Origin: Actinomycetota bacterium
GTDB taxonomy: Bacteria; Actinomycetota; Acidimicrobiia; Acidimicrobiales; Ilumatobacteraceae
Direction: 5' to 3'
NCBI GenBank assembly: GCA_030645495.1
Contig: JAUSLV010000022.1
Location: 1 to 64,000, forward strand
Length of the DNA stretch: 64,000 nt
Every line of letters begins with the position of its first letter. Position 1 is the stretch's first letter. The notes below the pieces were generated by a model. The model did not search any database, was not told the origin of the DNA, and saw only the letters and a list, made by a program, of their open reading frames with translations. The position numbers were made by a program, and so were the translations under genes. Shown here piece by piece: positions 63,899-64,000 of the stretch.

Positions 63899-64000
63899 AT
63901 GTCGCACCGACAGGTTCGAACGCGCTCGGCCGAGCGGGCCCGCGATGCCGGCCAGGCCGTGGTGCTGGTGCTGGCCGCCGTGGTGTTGGCCGTGGTGTGC
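63899..64000 (+). CDS. N-terminus of a TadE/TadG-like membrane protein, cut by the window end
   Basis: The first 34 residues read MSHRQVRTRSAERARDAGQ, then a hydrophobic stretch AVVLVLAAVVLAVVC. AGGAGG lies six bases before the ATG, a strong start. The Arg-rich beginning and GQA before a membrane helix resemble pilus-assembly TadE/TadG-like pseudopilins. Too little is visible to be certain. Confidence 0.5.
   Translation, partial: MSHRQVRTRSAERARDAGQAVVLVLAAVVLAVVC

Overview
This 64 kb window is high-GC (GC-rich codon third positions throughout) and carries the chromosomal replication-origin neighbourhood of an actinobacterium. Gene order in the right two thirds matches the order known around the mycobacterial origin: pcnA, a DUF6049 secreted protein, a kinase/discoidin protein, an ECF sigma/anti-sigma pair, trxB, trxA, a CwlM-like protein, parB, parA, rsmG, jag, yidC, yidD, rnpA, rpmH, dnaA, dnaN, recF, a DUF721 protein, gyrB, gyrA. 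The rpsF-ssb-rpsR-rplI-dnaB block is also present. The absence of typical mycobacterial genes and the metabolic content suggest a deep-branching actinobacterium such as an Acidimicrobiia (Ilumatobacter-like) lineage; this placement is inference.

Layout. 1-5.6 kb: tryptophan catabolism (kynB end, kynU), acetoacetyl-CoA synthetase, an atypical SDR and an HMG-CoA-lyase-like protein. 5.7-12.2 kb: a PLP decarboxylase, a TetR regulator, a DUF2207 membrane protein, an acyl-CoA dehydrogenase and an acyl-CoA carboxylase beta subunit, with a duplicated palindromic operator upstream of the dehydrogenase. 12.2-16.1 kb: a SigE-type ECF sigma factor with a membrane partner, a hydrolase, a nitrobindin-like protein and methylglyoxal synthase. 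16.2-24.4 kb: one giant secreted repeat protein of about 2,729 residues. 24.5-29.4 kb: dnaB interrupted by a 426-residue intein in its P-loop, then rplI, rpsR (with unusual extensions), ssb and rpsF. 29.5-38.9 kb: accessory genes including a convergent toxin-antitoxin-like pair, a GGDEF-EAL protein, the CCA enzyme, and a deacetylase/acetyltransferase pair. 38.9-48.5 kb: the cell-envelope control and thioredoxin cluster. 48.5-64 kb: chromosome segregation, the ribosomal protein/insertion operon, the origin and gyrase.

How the genes work together. DnaA, DnaN, RecF, DnaB, SSB and gyrase form the replication core; ParA and ParB with two parS sites beside them handle segregation; YidC, YidD and KhpB/Jag handle membrane insertion and RNA binding. 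The kinase-TM-discoidin protein, sigma/anti-sigma pair and CwlM-like protein form a probable envelope-stress and peptidoglycan control module, but the MurJ flippase that is fused to the equivalent domains in mycobacteria is not at this locus. DnaA-box clusters occur upstream of dnaA, upstream of dnaB and between cwlM and parB, which suggests that several replication genes are tied to DnaA. The rpmH-rnpA-yidD-yidC-jag-rsmG operon is joined entirely by four-base stop/start overlaps that use TTG, CTG, ATG and GTG starts. No tRNA, rRNA, CRISPR array, transposase or prophage gene was seen. No gene-free stretch exceeds 300 bases.
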